Of a stretch of 64,000 nucleotides of DNA, positions 10,312 to 18,204 are shown one piece after another. Source of the stretch: Blastocatellia bacterium (GTDB taxonomy: Bacteria; Acidobacteriota; Blastocatellia; Chloracidobacteriales; Chloracidobacteriaceae); assembly GCA_019695185.1 (NCBI GenBank), contig JAIBAN010000002.1, forward strand, positions 186,001-250,000, in the 5' to 3' direction. The notes beneath the pieces were generated by a model. It was not told the DNA's origin. It ran no database searches and was given only the letters and a program-made list of their open reading frames with translations. The translations under genes were made by a program, and so were the position numbers. Numbering within the stretch: position 1 is the first letter of the stretch; each line of letters begins with the position of its first letter.

Positions 10312-10463
10312 CTCAGGACTGAGGACTGAGGACTGAGGAAAAGCAGTTTCGATACCCTTTCAAACACAGCAAAACGGCGGCAGGAGTCAATCGCTCCTGC
10401 CGCCGTTTCTCTTACCACTTCAATACGTTTCCACAGTCTACAGCCCTTAACCCTCAGTCCTCC
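10312..10463. repeat. inverted tandem-repeat element, AGGACTG type (degenerate right arm)
   Basis: Just after the surface-protein stop, about four copies of the 7-mer AGGACTG lie at 10312-10339. A short degenerate reverse-complement arm, CCCTCAGTCCTCC, lies at 10451-10463. An independent strong terminator lies between them. This appears to be the most decayed member of the family described for 20302-20424 and later loci. Confidence 0.6.
10372..10420 (+). terminator. rho-independent terminator after the surface protein
   Basis: A perfect 15-bp stem (10372-10386 with 10394-10408, core CGGCGGCAGGAG) closes a 7-nt loop and is followed by TCTCTT. It lies 68 bp after the stop codon. Confidence 0.8.
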
Positions 10464-10484
10464 AAAAACCCTCGGTTCTGAAAA

Positions 10485-10498
10485 TTGACAGGTGTCAA
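10485..10498. promoter_or_regulatory. upstream palindrome TTGACAGGTGTCAA, candidate activator site (copy 1)
   Basis: The near-palindrome TTGACA-GG-TGTCAA begins 276 bp before the GC of the sigma-54 -12 element. An identical copy lies at the same 276-bp distance before the second protease promoter. Sigma-54 promoters need a remote enhancer-binding protein site, so this is the best candidate. The flanking 100 bp are also partly conserved between the two loci, including a shared GTATAC. Confidence 0.55.
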
Positions 10499-10746
10499 GG
10501 TGCTTAACTTTTCGCTTAGTGGCTTAACACGTTCCTAAACCATTTGAGACAAAGGGGTTGGACTTCAAAATCCTGAAAATCGGATAGTGGGTATACTTTT
10601 TTCACCTTTTTCTCACAGCACCAAGTATTTCATTTGAAGCAAGCAATTGGTGAAACCAACGATCAAAACACCAACAAAACAGCACAAAACCGTGAATAAC
10701 CTGGTTTTTTGGAATAGTTTCTCTCTTAAAGCATTTCCCGCTCACT

Positions 10747-10762
10747 TTGGCACGCATCTTGC
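10747..10762 (+). promoter_or_regulatory. sigma-54 (-24/-12) promoter of the first metalloprotease
   Basis: TTGGCACGCATCTTGC matches the RpoN consensus TGGCACG-N4-TTGC. The invariant GG (10749-10750) and GC (10761-10762) are separated by exactly 10 bp. The expected start site is near 10774, about 65 nt before the ATG. Confidence 0.85.
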
Positions 10763-10838
10763 CCTAAGTATCAGTATCAAGCGGAAGTAACCGCAATCAT
10801 AACTTATCAAGCACTTGGAAAGAGGAAAGTCCCGCGTC

Positions 10839-11828
10839 ATGAAAAAATCACTTGTAGTTTTGTTTACCTTCGTTCTCTTCTTTGCTGTCAGCTTTGGCGT
10901 CAACCTGAATGGAAAATCATTCTCCGGCGTTTCGGCCTACCAGGATCCACAAATTGAATCCATCAACCCGGATGCTGACGACGACATTGAAAACCCCTTC
11001 ATGTTTGAAGGCACCGAATATCTGAACCAAAAGAAATTCATCGAAAGCGGTCGGCGTTGCGCCACCCACATGCACGATGAACGGGCCAACGCGGTTGAAG
11101 CCGCGTTTGAAACTGAGATCGCCAAACGCAGCAAATACCAGCCAAATGTGACTGGCGGGGTCATCAACGTGTACTTCCACGTGATCAACAAAGGCACCGG
11201 CATTGCCAACGGCGATGTGCCTGATTCACAAATTAACAACCAGATCAGCGTCCTCAACAGTGCCTATGCCAGCACCGGCTGGTCCTTCAACCTGGCAGGC
11301 ATTGACCGAACCACCAACGCCACTTGGTATACAGTGGGTTACGGCACCACGGCTGAAAGCCAGATGAAAAACGCTTTGCGCCAGGGAACGGCTGATGATC
11401 TGAATCTTTATTCAGCCAATATCGGCGGTGGGTTGCTCGGTTGGGCGACGTTCCCCTGGGATTATGCCAGCAAACCGAAAATGGATGGCGTTGTGTTACT
11501 TTACTCCTCGTTGCCAGGCGGCACGGCTGCTCCCTACAACCTGGGCCAAACTGCCACGCATGAAGTCGGTCACTGGATGGGCCTGTATCACACCTTTGGC
11601 AACACCAAGAATGGCTGCTCCGGTTCCGGCGACTATGTGTCTGACACCCCAGCCGAAAAATCATCTGCTTTTGGCTGCCCGACGGGTCGTGACACCTGCA
11701 CCAGCGCTGGTCTGGACCCCATCACCAACTTTATGGATTATACCGATGATGCCTGTATGAACCAATTCACTGCCGGTCAGGATACCCGGATGGATTCGGC
11801 CTTCACGAGCTATCGCTACGGCAAATAA
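10839..11828 (+). CDS. secreted zinc metalloprotease, M43 (pappalysin/cytophagalysin-like), copy 1
   Basis: 329 residues. ATG at 10839, with AGAGGAAAG upstream, gives a classic signal peptide (KKSLVVLFTFVLFFAVSFGV); the TTG eight codons earlier overlaps that ribosome site. The metzincin zinc site HEVGHWMGLYH starts near residue 241, and the Met-turn is in the NFMDYTDDACMNQF segment. Four C-terminal cysteines could form disulphides. Exported to the periplasm or outside; it cleaves protein substrates that cannot be named. It is closely paralogous to the next gene, and both stand alone behind sigma-54 promoters, so the pair looks like a recent tandem duplication including the regulatory region. 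Terminated by its own hairpin. Confidence 0.92.
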   Translation: MKKSLVVLFTFVLFFAVSFGVNLNGKSFSGVSAYQDPQIESINPDADDDIENPFMFEGTEYLNQKKFIESGRRCATHMHDERANAVEAAFETEIAKRSKYQPNVTGGVINVYFHVINKGTGIANGDVPDSQINNQISVLNSAYASTGWSFNLAGIDRTTNATWYTVGYGTTAESQMKNALRQGTADDLNLYSANIGGGLLGWATFPWDYASKPKMDGVVLLYSSLPGGTAAPYNLGQTATHEVGHWMGLYHTFGNTKNGCSGSGDYVSDTPAEKSSAFGCPTGRDTCTSAGLDPITNFMDYTDDACMNQFTAGQDTRMDSAFTSYRYGK

Positions 11829-11857
11829 ACCTGCCCCCAATCCAGGTGGTCAAACCC

Positions 11858-11898
11858 AACGGGGAGCACTTTCAAAGTGCTCCCCGTTTGTGTTTTTT
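11858..11898 (+). terminator. rho-independent terminator of metalloprotease 1
   Basis: A 14-bp stem (11858-11871 with 11875-11888, core CGGGGAGCAC) with a 3-nt loop, followed by a T-rich tail containing TTTTTT. Confidence 0.85.
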
Positions 11899-11990
11899 CT
11901 GTAAGTGGAAAACCGTCTCGATTCAGAATACCTGCCACAACCGGGTTCAAGGTTCAAAGTTTTTTGCCTCCAAAAGAACTGTCGTCATGA

Positions 11991-12004
11991 TTGACAGGTG
12001 TCAA
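11991..12004. promoter_or_regulatory. upstream palindrome TTGACAGGTGTCAA (copy 2)
   Basis: Identical in sequence to the 10485 site and, again, exactly 276 bp before the GC of the downstream sigma-54 element. Most of the surrounding 519-bp intergenic stretch has no other recognisable content besides the terminator and the promoter. Confidence 0.55.
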
Positions 12005-12252
12005 GCTTCTTGACTTTTTGCTAGTATCTTAACACTTCCGTAACCTATTCAGAACAAGAAGGTTAGAATTCAAATATTTGAAAAACGAATAGCTAGTATA
12101 CACTTTTTCCATCAATTTACAGAAACGTCAGAGTGAAAAGCAGGAAACGTAACCGGGCCTCCAGACCTAATTTCCCGCCCTGGAAGCCACTAAAAGTCTG
12201 AAAAATCGGGGTTTTGAAAAAAAATTCTATGCAACCATAACACTTCCGACTT

Positions 12253-12268
12253 TTGGCACGCGTCTTGC
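12253..12268 (+). promoter_or_regulatory. sigma-54 (-24/-12) promoter of the second metalloprotease
   Basis: TTGGCACGCGTCTTGC, with GG (12255-12256) and GC (12267-12268) 10 bp apart, matches the RpoN consensus as well as the first copy does. The predicted start is near 12280, about 68 nt before the ATG. Confidence 0.85.
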
Positions 12269-12347
12269 CTTTACTTAAAGACATCAAGCGGGAAAAACCC
12301 GCAATCAGAAAAAAATCAACCACTTGGAAAGAGGAAAAAAGCGCGTC

Positions 12348-13337
12348 ATGAAAAAGTCACTTGTTGTAATGTTCACGTTCGTTCTGTTCCTGGCCGTCAG
12401 CTTTGGCGTCAACATGAATGGCAAATCGTTCTCAAAAGTCTCTGCCTTTCAGGATCCCCAAATCGAATCCATTGATCCGGATGGAGACCTCGATATTGAA
12501 GAACCCTTCATGTTTGAAGGCACCGAATACCTCAACCAGAAGAAGTTCATCGAAAGCGGTCGGCGTTGCGCCACCCACATGCACGATGAACGGGCCAACG
12601 CAGTTGAAGCTGCTTTTGAAGCTGAAATTGCCAAGCGCAGCAAATATCAACCGAACGTGACGGGCGGTGTCATCAATGTGTACTTCCATGTGATCAACAA
12701 AGGAACGGGCATTGCCAACGGTGACGTGCCGGCTTCACAAATCACCAACCAAATCAGCGTGCTCAATAGCGCTTATGCAGGCACTGGCTGGTCTTTTAAT
12801 TTGGTGAGCACGGATCGCACCACGAATGCCACCTGGTACACGGTGGGCTATGGCACCACGGCTGAAAGCCAGATGAAAAATGCCTTGCGTAAAGGAACGG
12901 CTGATGATCTGAACATCTACACGGCCAACATCGGTGGCGGATTGCTCGGCTGGGCGACCTTCCCGTGGGATTATGCCAGCAAACCGAAAATGGATGGTGT
13001 GGTGATTCTCTACTCCTCATTGCCGGGCGGCACCGCAGCTCCCTACAACCTGGGCCACACTGCCACGCATGAAATCGGTCACTGGATGGGCCTCTACCAT
13101 ACGTTTGGCAACACCAGCAATGGTTGCACTGGCTCCGGCGACTATGTGTCTGACACCCCGGCGGAAAAAACACCGGCATCCGGTTGCCCGACGGGCCGCG
13201 ACACCTGCACCACCGCTGGTCTGGACCCGATCAACAACTACATGGACTACTCGAACGATGCCTGTATGAACCGCTTCTCCACCGGTCAGGATACCCGGAT
13301 GGATTCAGCCTTCACGAGCTATCGCTACGGCAAATAA
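12348..13337 (+). CDS. secreted zinc metalloprotease, M43 family, copy 2
   Basis: 329 residues, the same length as and colinear with the preceding gene. Differences are mostly conservative, for example HEIGHWMGLYH for HEVGHWMGLYH (residue 241 onwards) and NYMDYSNDACMNRF at the Met-turn. ATG at 12348 follows an AGAGGAAAAAA ribosome site and encodes a near-identical signal peptide. The cysteines are conserved with copy 1. Expected to be an exported zinc endopeptidase made under the same sigma-54 control. The two copies are diverged enough (for example LAGIDRT against LVSTDRT) to differ slightly in substrate use; that is inference. Confidence 0.92.
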   Translation: MKKSLVVMFTFVLFLAVSFGVNMNGKSFSKVSAFQDPQIESIDPDGDLDIEEPFMFEGTEYLNQKKFIESGRRCATHMHDERANAVEAAFEAEIAKRSKYQPNVTGGVINVYFHVINKGTGIANGDVPASQITNQISVLNSAYAGTGWSFNLVSTDRTTNATWYTVGYGTTAESQMKNALRKGTADDLNIYTANIGGGLLGWATFPWDYASKPKMDGVVILYSSLPGGTAAPYNLGHTATHEIGHWMGLYHTFGNTSNGCTGSGDYVSDTPAEKTPASGCPTGRDTCTTAGLDPINNYMDYSNDACMNRFSTGQDTRMDSAFTSYRYGK

Positions 13338-13366
13338 ACTTGACCCACAATCCAGGTGGTCAACAA

Positions 13367-13401
13367 CCAAAGGGGAGCACAACGATTGTGCTCCCCTTTG
13401 G
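13367..13401. terminator. terminator hairpin between convergent genes
   Basis: A 16-bp perfect stem (13367-13382 with 13386-13401, core AAAGGGGAGCACAA) with a 3-nt loop. It lies between the metalloprotease stop and the convergent crotonase-fold gene and could serve both, although the T-tract is poor on the plus strand. Confidence 0.65.
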
Positions 13402-13429
13402 TGCGTTTACAGATTCCATCCCAACCAAA

Positions 13430-14149
13430 TCAATATCCACTCGCTTCCCACCAGTCCCAGCCCCGTTGCTCAAAGATTTTTGCCTGTCGTGGGGCCAGCC
13501 GGGATGAGGAATAGGCTAGTTCTTTCAGCAGTTGCGGTAGTCCCGGCTGCAAAGTCGCAATGTGCTGCGCGACCTGCTCCACCTCGGTCAGCAGATTTTC
13601 GGACGACACTACTTTTTCCACCAATCCCAGCCGCCCCGCTTCACTGCCGGTAATGGTATCTCCAGCCAGCAACAGCTTCTGAGCGGCCTGAAACCCAACT
13701 GTCTGCGGCAACCGTGAGGTACCTCCAAAACCGGTAATAATCCCCAGACGGGCACCGGGATGGGCAAACCGGGACCGCTCCGTGGCATACCGGAGGTCAC
13801 ACGCCAAGGCAAAATCCAACCCGCCTCCCAGACAGTGTCCGTCAATCGCAGCCAAAAACAGTTGCCTTCCGTTTCGCATGGAGGCAAACAGGTCCTGCCC
13901 CAGCCGTGCATAGCGGGGTGCCACCTCAGCCGACAGATTTTGCAACTGCCGGATGTCGGCACCAACCGCGAAGGAGGGCTCTGGCATCCCTGTCACCACC
14001 ACTGCTTGTATTTCTTTTTCACCAGCCAATCTATTGATTGCCTGTTGGAGAGCTTCCAACGTCTCCAGCTCAAGCCGATGGAGGCCACTATCTCCACTGA
14101 GGCGAAGGATTGCATATCCATTCCGGGGTTCGATTCCAATCAGTGCCAT
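13430..14149 (-). CDS. enoyl-CoA hydratase/isomerase (crotonase-fold) protein, probably atypical
   Basis: 239 residues. ATG at 14149, with AGGGA upstream, is preferred over a longer frame. The crotonase landmarks are SFAVGADI (first oxyanion loop) and HCLGGGLDFALACDLRYA (second oxyanion loop), followed by LGIITGFGGTSRLP. In true hydratases the two catalytic glutamates sit in GGGCE and in PEV before LGI. Here those positions read GGGLD and PGAR, so the classical water-activating pair is missing. It is therefore a crotonase-superfamily enzyme whose reaction (isomerase, thioesterase or other) I cannot assign. It is monocistronic on the minus strand. Confidence 0.8.
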   Translation of the reverse strand: MALIGIEPRNGYAILRLSGDSGLHRLELETLEALQQAINRLAGEKEIQAVVVTGMPEPSFAVGADIRQLQNLSAEVAPRYARLGQDLFASMRNGRQLFLAAIDGHCLGGGLDFALACDLRYATERSRFAHPGARLGIITGFGGTSRLPQTVGFQAAQKLLLAGDTITGSEAGRLGLVEKVVSSENLLTEVEQVAQHIATLQPGLPQLLKELAYSSSRLAPRQAKIFEQRGWDWWEASGY

Positions 14150-14194
14150 ATTGATTCCCTGCCCAACTGCACACTCTTCCGACGGTGTGACGAG

Positions 14195-14213
14195 GTTGTG
14201 GATTTTCCACAAC
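14195..14213. promoter_or_regulatory. perfect 19-bp palindrome GTTGTGGATTTTCCACAAC
   Basis: Two 8-bp arms around TTT lie 46 bp upstream of the crotonase-fold gene start. It includes TTTTCCACA, which fits the DnaA-box consensus TTWTNCACA on one strand. A weaker related CCACA...TGTGG pair follows at about 14249-14264. It could be an operator for the minus-strand gene or a DnaA site. Confidence 0.4.
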
Positions 14214-14355
14214 TGTCAACAAAAAATGAAGTGCGCAAAACTTCAACCACATTCCATTGTGGCTCCATCCAACCCGAATACCGTTCATTGCGTCCTGTAT
14301 ATCGCGGTTTACCCTGTATTTTCACGCAATATCCTGTGGTGACCACGAAAATTGC

Positions 14356-14385
14356 TTGATTTTTCAAGGGTTTTGTGGCTAGCAT
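14356..14385 (+). promoter_or_regulatory. candidate sigma-70 promoter for the HU gene
   Basis: TTGATT (14356-14361) and TAGCAT (14380-14385) are separated by 18 bp on the plus strand. This would give a leader of about 250 nt before the HU start. Nothing else is recognisable in the 14214-14641 gap. Confidence 0.3.
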
Positions 14386-14641
14386 ACCATTCAATCGTTA
14401 AAAAAGCGTGTATCCATCAGCATTTTTGCACACGCAGCCTTCGTTCACACGCCATCACTCAAATACAAAGCAGAACTTATTCTTTCCCGGATTGATTCCG
14501 GACCCTGTCTGTGGTGGGTGGACCCACCGTTTTTTGAGGACTGGCGTACCCCAAACGGATTTTGCGCAGTCTGCGGCTGATGGTTGCCTGGCTCACCACT
14601 TCGGATCATTCATTGATAACGCTCCAGGAGGACACTCGCGT

Positions 14642-15109
14642 ATGCCAGCAAAAGGTGGAAAAAACGACAAACCAGCAAAGGCTGCGCCCGCAGCCCCGGC
14701 CAAAGCGGCAGCCAAGGCCCCGGCCAAAGCAGCCAAGGCTCCAGCCAAGGCTCCAGCCAAAGCAGCGGCGAAAGCTCCGGCCAAAGCGGCCAAGGCTCCA
14801 GCGAAGAAAGCCGCAGCCCCCCCTCCCAAACCACCCATGACCAAAACAGCTTTGGTCACCCATTTTGCCCAAAAATTCACACTTCCCAAAACCCAGGTGA
14901 AAAGCCTTTTTGACGAACTGGCAGCCCTGGCGGCCCGCGAAGCCAAAGCCGGGTTTACTATTCCCGGGATCGGCAAACTTGTCATTCGTGAATATCAGGC
15001 TCGCACGGGGCGGAATCCCCGCACTGGTGAACCAATCCAAATCAACGCTCGCAAGAGATTGAAATTTGTCGTCTCATCAGCCTGTAAAAATGCTGCTGAA
15101 CTAGAGTAA
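14642..15109 (+). CDS. HU-family DNA-binding protein with an N-terminal AKAP-repeat (histone H1-like) tail
   Basis: 155 residues, ATG at 14642 preceded by a strong AGGAGG. Residues 1 to about 68 are almost only Lys, Ala and Pro in KAPAKA-type repeats, a disordered basic tail resembling eukaryotic H1 and bacterial Hc1-like proteins. Residues from about 69 form an HU/IHF domain with the usual helical dimerisation half and the beta-arm segment (ARTGRNPRTGEPIQI) whose prolines intercalate in the minor groove. Nucleoid compaction is the expected role. Tailed HU proteins are better known with C-terminal tails (actinobacteria); here the tail is N-terminal. It stands alone between divergent and convergent genes. 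Confidence 0.92.
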   Translation: MPAKGGKNDKPAKAAPAAPAKAAAKAPAKAAKAPAKAPAKAAAKAPAKAAKAPAKKAAAPPPKPPMTKTALVTHFAQKFTLPKTQVKSLFDELAALAAREAKAGFTIPGIGKLVIREYQARTGRNPRTGEPIQINARKRLKFVVSSACKNAAELE

Positions 15110-15140
15110 TTCCGCCGCCACGAAAGGCTGAAAAACAGTG

Positions 15141-15178
15141 AGGGCTGCCGAATTCACTCGGCAGCCCTGCTCTTTTGG
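15141..15178. terminator. bidirectional terminator between HU and htrA
   Basis: An 11-bp stem AGGGCTGCCGA / TCGGCAGCCCT with a 6-nt loop. T-rich tails follow on both strands (CTCTTTT on plus, TGTTTTT on minus), so it can end both convergent transcripts. Confidence 0.8.
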
Positions 15179-15201
15179 TACCAACTCAGGTGAAAGACCT
15201 C

Positions 15202-16743
15202 TCAGTTTGGCGTTACGGTGATATAAAACAAAGTCCTTCCGCCATTCGAAAGCCGTGCCACCTGAAGGACTGTGACCTTTCCGCTGGGCAGAGAGGAAAT
15301 AAGTTTCAGTGCCTCCTCCGGTGAAGTCACTGGCTGGTGGTTAACACTCAAGAGCACATCACCTCGACGCAGACCGGCTTCCTCAGCCGGGCTGCCCGGT
15401 GCCACCGATTCAATGACCACACCCTTTTGACCGTCACGCAATTTCAACTGTTCGGCTATTTCCGGAGTCAGATTCTTGAATTTCAGCCCCATTTTGCTAT
15501 CAGCCTCTTTATCGTTGCCGGCTGGTGTTGCCTGGGCTACGTCGTCCTGCCGTTCTGCCAGTCTGATGCGGGTGCGTTGTTCCTTGCCATCCCGGAGAAA
15601 AGTCAGCTCTACATCCTTGCCGACTTCCGTGTCAGCCACAAAACTGGTCAGGTCACGTCCCGATTTTACCGCCCGACCGTCAAACCGGGTTACAAAATCT
15701 CCAGACTTGAGACCGCCTTTGGCTGCCGGCGCGTCATCCGAAACCAAATCTTGGATAAGTGCTCCTTCGTTCGTAGGCAACCCGTGGGCCTGGGCTTCTT
15801 CAGGGGAAAGCGAACGTGGATAAAGGCTGACCCCCAACCAACCACGTTGAACCCGGCCGGTCCGAATCAACTTGTCAGCCACCTTGGCCACCAAATCAAT
15901 CGGAATGGCAAACCCGATTCCTTCATTGCCGCCCGATTCGGTAAAAATCATGGTGTTGACCCCAATAATTTCCCCGCGCAGGTTGACCAGTGGTCCACCG
16001 GAATTTCCCGGATTGATAGAGGCATCCGTCTGTAAATACCGGCTGTATTGGGAACCCTGGGGCAAATCCCGCCCGGTGGCGCTGATGATGCCTGCCGTGA
16101 TGGTTTGCTCCAATCCAAAGGGGGAACCGATGGCAATCACCCAATCGCCCTGCTCCATGCCGTTGACGATTTCTTCTTCGCGTTTCTGGTCACCCAAGGC
16201 GACAAAGGGAAACTTGTCCCCATCTGTAATTTTGATGACAGCCACATCAGTGTTTTTGTCAACTCCGATGGTCTTGGCGGAATAGGTTTTTCCGTTATGG
16301 AGCTTGACTTCGATTTTATCAGCTTTGCCCACGACATGTTCGTTGGTAACAATATATCCGTCAGCACTGACCAAAAAACCTGACCCGGTTCCGCGCTGAA
16401 TGGCCGGACCACCACCATCCAAATCCGGGAAGCCCGGAACCGCTGGATGCCCGTTGCCAAACTTGAACATCTTTGATGTGTCCACCTTTTCCGTCACATT
16501 GATGTTGACGACTGCCGGTTTGACGGCCTTGCTCACCGAGCGAAAAACATTGGACAGATCGGCAGGCGAGGAAATCGCCGGGAGTTCAGGGCGCGGGGCC
16601 ATGGTTGTTGCCAAAATACTGGGACGGCTTTCCCCGATAGCGCGGGTGGCGACCATTTTGCAGCCCATCACCGCCAGAAAAACAAGGGTTGCGGCGAATA
16701 ATCCGCTTAATAGGTTTTTGGGGAATCGTTGAAAACTGTTCAT
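15202..16743 (-). CDS. periplasmic serine protease HtrA/DegP-like (Do family)
   Basis: 513 residues. ATG at 16743 is preferred (GAGGTTTCT upstream) over an extension of 40 unlikely residues. An N-terminal membrane/signal segment (GLFAATLVFLAVMGC) precedes a trypsin-fold domain with the catalytic triad His136 (VTNEHVVG), Asp166 (TDVAVIKI) and Ser248 (PGNSGGPLV). Two PDZ domains follow (roughly residues 290-390 and 420-510, the second with GVVIESVAPGSPAEEAGLRRGD). It degrades or chaperones misfolded envelope proteins. The MGC could be a lipobox cysteine, so the protein may be membrane-anchored. It lies downstream of two signalling genes on the same strand with a 205-bp gap, so separate transcription is likely. 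Confidence 0.93.
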   Translation of the reverse strand: MNSFQRFPKNLLSGLFAATLVFLAVMGCKMVATRAIGESRPSILATTMAPRPELPAISSPADLSNVFRSVSKAVKPAVVNINVTEKVDTSKMFKFGNGHPAVPGFPDLDGGGPAIQRGTGSGFLVSADGYIVTNEHVVGKADKIEVKLHNGKTYSAKTIGVDKNTDVAVIKITDGDKFPFVALGDQKREEEIVNGMEQGDWVIAIGSPFGLEQTITAGIISATGRDLPQGSQYSRYLQTDASINPGNSGGPLVNLRGEIIGVNTMIFTESGGNEGIGFAIPIDLVAKVADKLIRTGRVQRGWLGVSLYPRSLSPEEAQAHGLPTNEGALIQDLVSDDAPAAKGGLKSGDFVTRFDGRAVKSGRDLTSFVADTEVGKDVELTFLRDGKEQRTRIRLAERQDDVAQATPAGNDKEADSKMGLKFKNLTPEIAEQLKLRDGQKGVVIESVAPGSPAEEAGLRRGDVLLSVNHQPVTSPEEALKLISSLPSGKVTVLQVARLSNGGRTLFYITVTPN

Positions 16744-16948
16744 AGAAACCTCAGGCTCCTTCGGTAGGCAATCAGTATCCGGGTCATGGTTTGGGTCAAC
16801 CCGATTGGATTTGGGGGGTTCACATTGAAATGTAATCTTCGAGAACGCTGATGTCACTGTCAAGTTCCCCGCAGGTCCGAGTTTTATCTTCGGTCGTGCC
16901 AGTTTGATTTCAGGGACACTCCACAGGAGGAGCCTGGGTTAGGTGCCT

Positions 16949-18133
16949 CTAAATTGTTTTGGTTGCACCGATGGGAATCAGATTGGAGTGGCTTAATGTG
17001 TCGGGATTTGCTTCGCCAACCGCCTTTGACACTGGAATCAGGGCAATAAAGGTCGAACCTTTGCCAACCTTGCTCTCAACCCGGATACAGCCACCGTAGG
17101 ATTCCAGCAACTGCTGGCAGCTTGCCAACCCCAGCCCGGTTCCGGAACTTTTGGTAGTGAACAACGGGTCAAAGATCCGTTGCAGATTTTCAGGCGGAAT
17201 GCCACAACCGGAATCCGTCACGGCTACGGCCACTTGTCCTTCCAGCAGGTAGCTGCGGACTTTGATACTGCGGCGCGCGCCACCCTCCATGGAATCCAGC
17301 GCATTGAAAATCAAATTTTCAAAGACCTGCTGGAAATCGCTGGCCACGCCAATCACCTGGGGAAGGTTTTCCTCCAGTTCAAAAGATTTTTCATGACAGG
17401 TCTTGAATCGTGCATCCAGTTCCAGGAATTCGCGGACAGCCTGCAACACGTCGTTGACGGCCACCGGTTCAGGTTCAACCGTTTGTTTGTCTTTAATGCG
17501 CGTCAAGGTGGTGGCAATGACCTTGACAATGCTTTGGGCGGAACGCTCAACCCGGCCAAAGTGGTCATGCGGATTGCCAACGCCAGCCAAGCCAAGCTGG
17601 GCCGACACACTGATTGTGGCCAAAGCGCCACGTAAATTATGGGCCATTTGCGAGACATTGCGCCCGACCACCGCCAGTTTCTCAACTTCCATCAACTGGG
17701 CAGTCCGTTTGGCTACGATTTCCTCAAGATTGGCATTGAGCCGTTTGAGCTCATCCTGTGTCAGCTTCAACCGGAGCGCAGCCCGGACCCGTGCGACCAA
17801 TTCCTCTTCGCTAAAAGGTTTGACAATATAATCATCGGCTTTGGCGCGAAACCCTTCGACAATTTCCGAGGTCTGTCCCTTGGCCGACACACAGACAACC
17901 ATCACATTTTCAGTTTCCGGCGTGGATTTCAACCGGCGGCACACCTCATATCCATCCATTCGGGGCATCATCAAGTCAAGCAAGACAAGATCAGGCTGAA
18001 ACGAAGCTACTTTTTCCAATGCCTCGATTCCATCCCCAGCATGTGCCAGTTCATAGTCATCCATCAGGATTTCTTCGCAGATGGCTCGGTTTTTGGCATT
18101 GTCGTCCACAATCAGAATTCGTGCTTGGCCCAT
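16949..18133 (-). CDS. receiver domain-histidine kinase fusion (response regulator with own kinase module)
   Basis: 394 residues. ATG at 18133 starts the receiver domain directly; an upstream extension is non-homologous. The receiver (residues 1 to about 120) has the acidic pair in VDDN, the phosphoacceptor Asp53 (LLDLMMP) and the Lys of DYIVKPFSEEE. A coiled linker leads to an H-box with His165 (SQMAHNLRGAL) and an HATPase_c domain (FENLIFNALDS, DSGCGIPPENL, GTGLGLASC). No membrane segment is present. This arrangement relays a signal received from another kinase, likely the PAS/GAF kinase 71 bp upstream on the same strand, with which it probably forms an operon. Confidence 0.9.
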   Translation of the reverse strand: MGQARILIVDDNAKNRAICEEILMDDYELAHAGDGIEALEKVASFQPDLVLLDLMMPRMDGYEVCRRLKSTPETENVMVVCVSAKGQTSEIVEGFRAKADDYIVKPFSEEELVARVRAALRLKLTQDELKRLNANLEEIVAKRTAQLMEVEKLAVVGRNVSQMAHNLRGALATISVSAQLGLAGVGNPHDHFGRVERSAQSIVKVIATTLTRIKDKQTVEPEPVAVNDVLQAVREFLELDARFKTCHEKSFELEENLPQVIGVASDFQQVFENLIFNALDSMEGGARRSIKVRSYLLEGQVAVAVTDSGCGIPPENLQRIFDPLFTTKSSGTGLGLASCQQLLESYGGCIRVESKVGKGSTFIALIPVSKAVGEANPDTLSHSNLIPIGATKTI

Positions 18134-18204
18134 AAGTATCAAAAACAGAAAAAAGTAAAAGGATGCAGCCGGACTGTGCTGGGCAGTACCGGCCCCAAAC
18201 AGGT

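Noticed and set aside
10485..10498. TTGACA as a sigma-70 -35 box
   Set aside because: No -10 hexamer lies 16-18 bp downstream, and the site is part of a palindrome far from the start; the sigma-54 explanation fits better.
14408..14641. N-terminal extension of the HU gene
   Set aside because: The strong AGGAGG is directly before the ATG at 14642, and the upstream residues do not resemble any domain.
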